Shown piece after piece: positions 5,131-5,833 of a stretch of DNA of 5,833 nt; within the stretch, counting starts at the first letter, position 1; every line of letters starts with the position of its first letter. The notes below the pieces were generated by a model that was not told the DNA's origin, ran no database searches, and saw only the letters and a list, made by a program, of their open reading frames with translations. Origin of the DNA: Planctomycetota bacterium (GTDB lineage Bacteria; Planctomycetota; Phycisphaerae; Sedimentisphaerales; Anaerobacaceae); assembly GCA_003644295.1 (NCBI GenBank), contig QNBZ01000094.1, positions 1 to 5,833 of the forward strand. The letters run 5' to 3'. The position numbers and the translations under genes are program-made.

Positions 5131-5833
5131 ATGGCAGAGCAACTCTCGAAAGTCTATGAGCCGAAAACGATAGAGAAGCAGGCAAACGAGATTTGGTTTT
5201 CGGGACAGTATTTTCACGCCGAAGCAGCTAACGGCAAAGAATCCGCCCGGCAACCATATACAATTGTAATTCCGCCGCCAAATGTTACGGCGCCACTGCA
5301 CCTCGGCCATGCCCTTAACAACACGTTGCAGGATATACTAATTCGATTTCGCAGGATGCAAAACTACAACACGCTCTGGATGCCGGGTACAGACCATGCC
5401 GGCATCGCAACACAGACGGTTGTTGAAAAGCGAATCCTCTCGGAGGAAAACAAACGGCGAACCGATTTTGAGCGGGAAGAGTTTGTCGCACGTGTCCAGA
5501 GATGGAAGGACGAATACGAAGCCCGTATCATAGAGCAGCTAAAAGCTATGGGCTGTTCGTGCGACTGGCAGCGAACTCGCTTTACAATGGATGAAGTTTG
5601 TGCAAAAGCCGTCCGGGCTGCGTTTTTCAAACTCTTCAAAGATGGCCTTATCTATCGAGGCAAACGGCTTGTCAACTGGGACCCCGCTACCCAAACGGTA
5701 TTGGCCGATGATGAAGTCGAATACGAAACGGTGCAAGGATATTTCTGGTATATGCGGTATCCGCTCGTCGAGCCGGTCGAGATTGACAGAAAAAAAGTAG
5801 AGCATCTTACGGTAGCTACTACCAGACCGGAAA
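5131..5833 (+). CDS. valS: Valyl-tRNA synthetase, N-terminal part (runs off the window)
   Basis: ValRS attaches valine to tRNA-Val in the cytoplasm and hydrolyses misactivated threonine. The reading frame is open from the ATG at 5131 to the window end, giving 234 residues of a protein usually near 900. The start fits the family N-terminus (LSKVYEPKTIEKQANEIW). The class I signature region is PPPNVTAPLHLGHAL (48-62), with the HIGH-type motif HLGH at 57-60. GTDHAGIATQ (86-95), GCSCDWQRTRFTMD (141-154), LVNWDPATQTVLADDEVE (180-197) and the threonine-rich start of the CP1 editing domain (VATTRPE, 228-234) follow. The KMSKS loop and anticodon-binding domain lie outside the window. The usual glycine after NVT is alanine here. 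A weak GTGAG lies eight bases before the ATG. The gene is divergent from its neighbours. Confidence 0.97.
   Translation, partial: MAEQLSKVYEPKTIEKQANEIWFSGQYFHAEAANGKESARQPYTIVIPPPNVTAPLHLGHALNNTLQDILIRFRRMQNYNTLWMPGTDHAGIATQTVVEKRILSEENKRRTDFEREEFVARVQRWKDEYEARIIEQLKAMGCSCDWQRTRFTMDEVCAKAVRAAFFKLFKDGLIYRGKRLVNWDPATQTVLADDEVEYETVQGYFWYMRYPLVEPVEIDRKKVEHLTVATTRPE

Overview
This 5.8 kb stretch looks like chromosomal DNA from an uncultured planctomycete, most plausibly of the Phycisphaerae/Sedimentisphaerales type. That placement is inferred from recalled family features, not from a search. The supporting features are a ValRS of the 'NVTA..HLGHALNNTLQDILIRFRRM' type, a C-terminal CxCG...LKVP...GKxxxCPxC zinc ribbon fused to a membrane protease (an add-on common in planctomycete proteins), a twin zf-TFIIB protein, and moderate GC content with many small palindromic repeats. 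No phage, CRISPR, rRNA or tRNA sequence was seen.

Layout. Bases 1-349 hold no gene. They contain a 155-bp MITE-like element (24-178) with imperfect 29-bp terminal inverted repeats, a possible 4-bp target duplication (ACGG) and a nested double-hairpin palindrome, then a 14-bp-period tandem repeat and two GC-rich hairpins. Five genes follow on the minus strand. In transcription order they are a twin zf-TFIIB zinc protein (4902-4504), an SGLT-like sodium/solute symporter (4475-2772), lemA (2566-2012), a four-helix-bundle/S23-type protein (1987-1637) and an HtpX-like M48 membrane protease with an extra zinc ribbon (1585-350). A second copy of the double-hairpin palindrome, inverted relative to the first, separates the symporter from lemA. 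On the plus strand, valS starts at 5131 and runs off the right edge. The 228-bp divergent region 4903-5130 carries a candidate promoter and a strong hairpin with a T run just before valS.

How the genes relate. LemA plus an HtpX-type protease is a recurrent bacterial pair linked to membrane-protein quality control. Here a four-helix-bundle gene separates the two, bordered by AT-rich simple-repeat spacers, which suggests a late insertion into an older lemA-htpX operon. The zinc protein and the symporter are 28 nt apart and may be co-transcribed. valS is an unrelated housekeeping gene transcribed divergently.

I found no convincing new multi-gene system. The items most worth a second look are the nested MITE/palindrome family, the four-helix-bundle insertion, the protease-zinc-ribbon fusion, substitutions at ligand positions in the symporter and the zinc protein, and the possible structured leader of valS.
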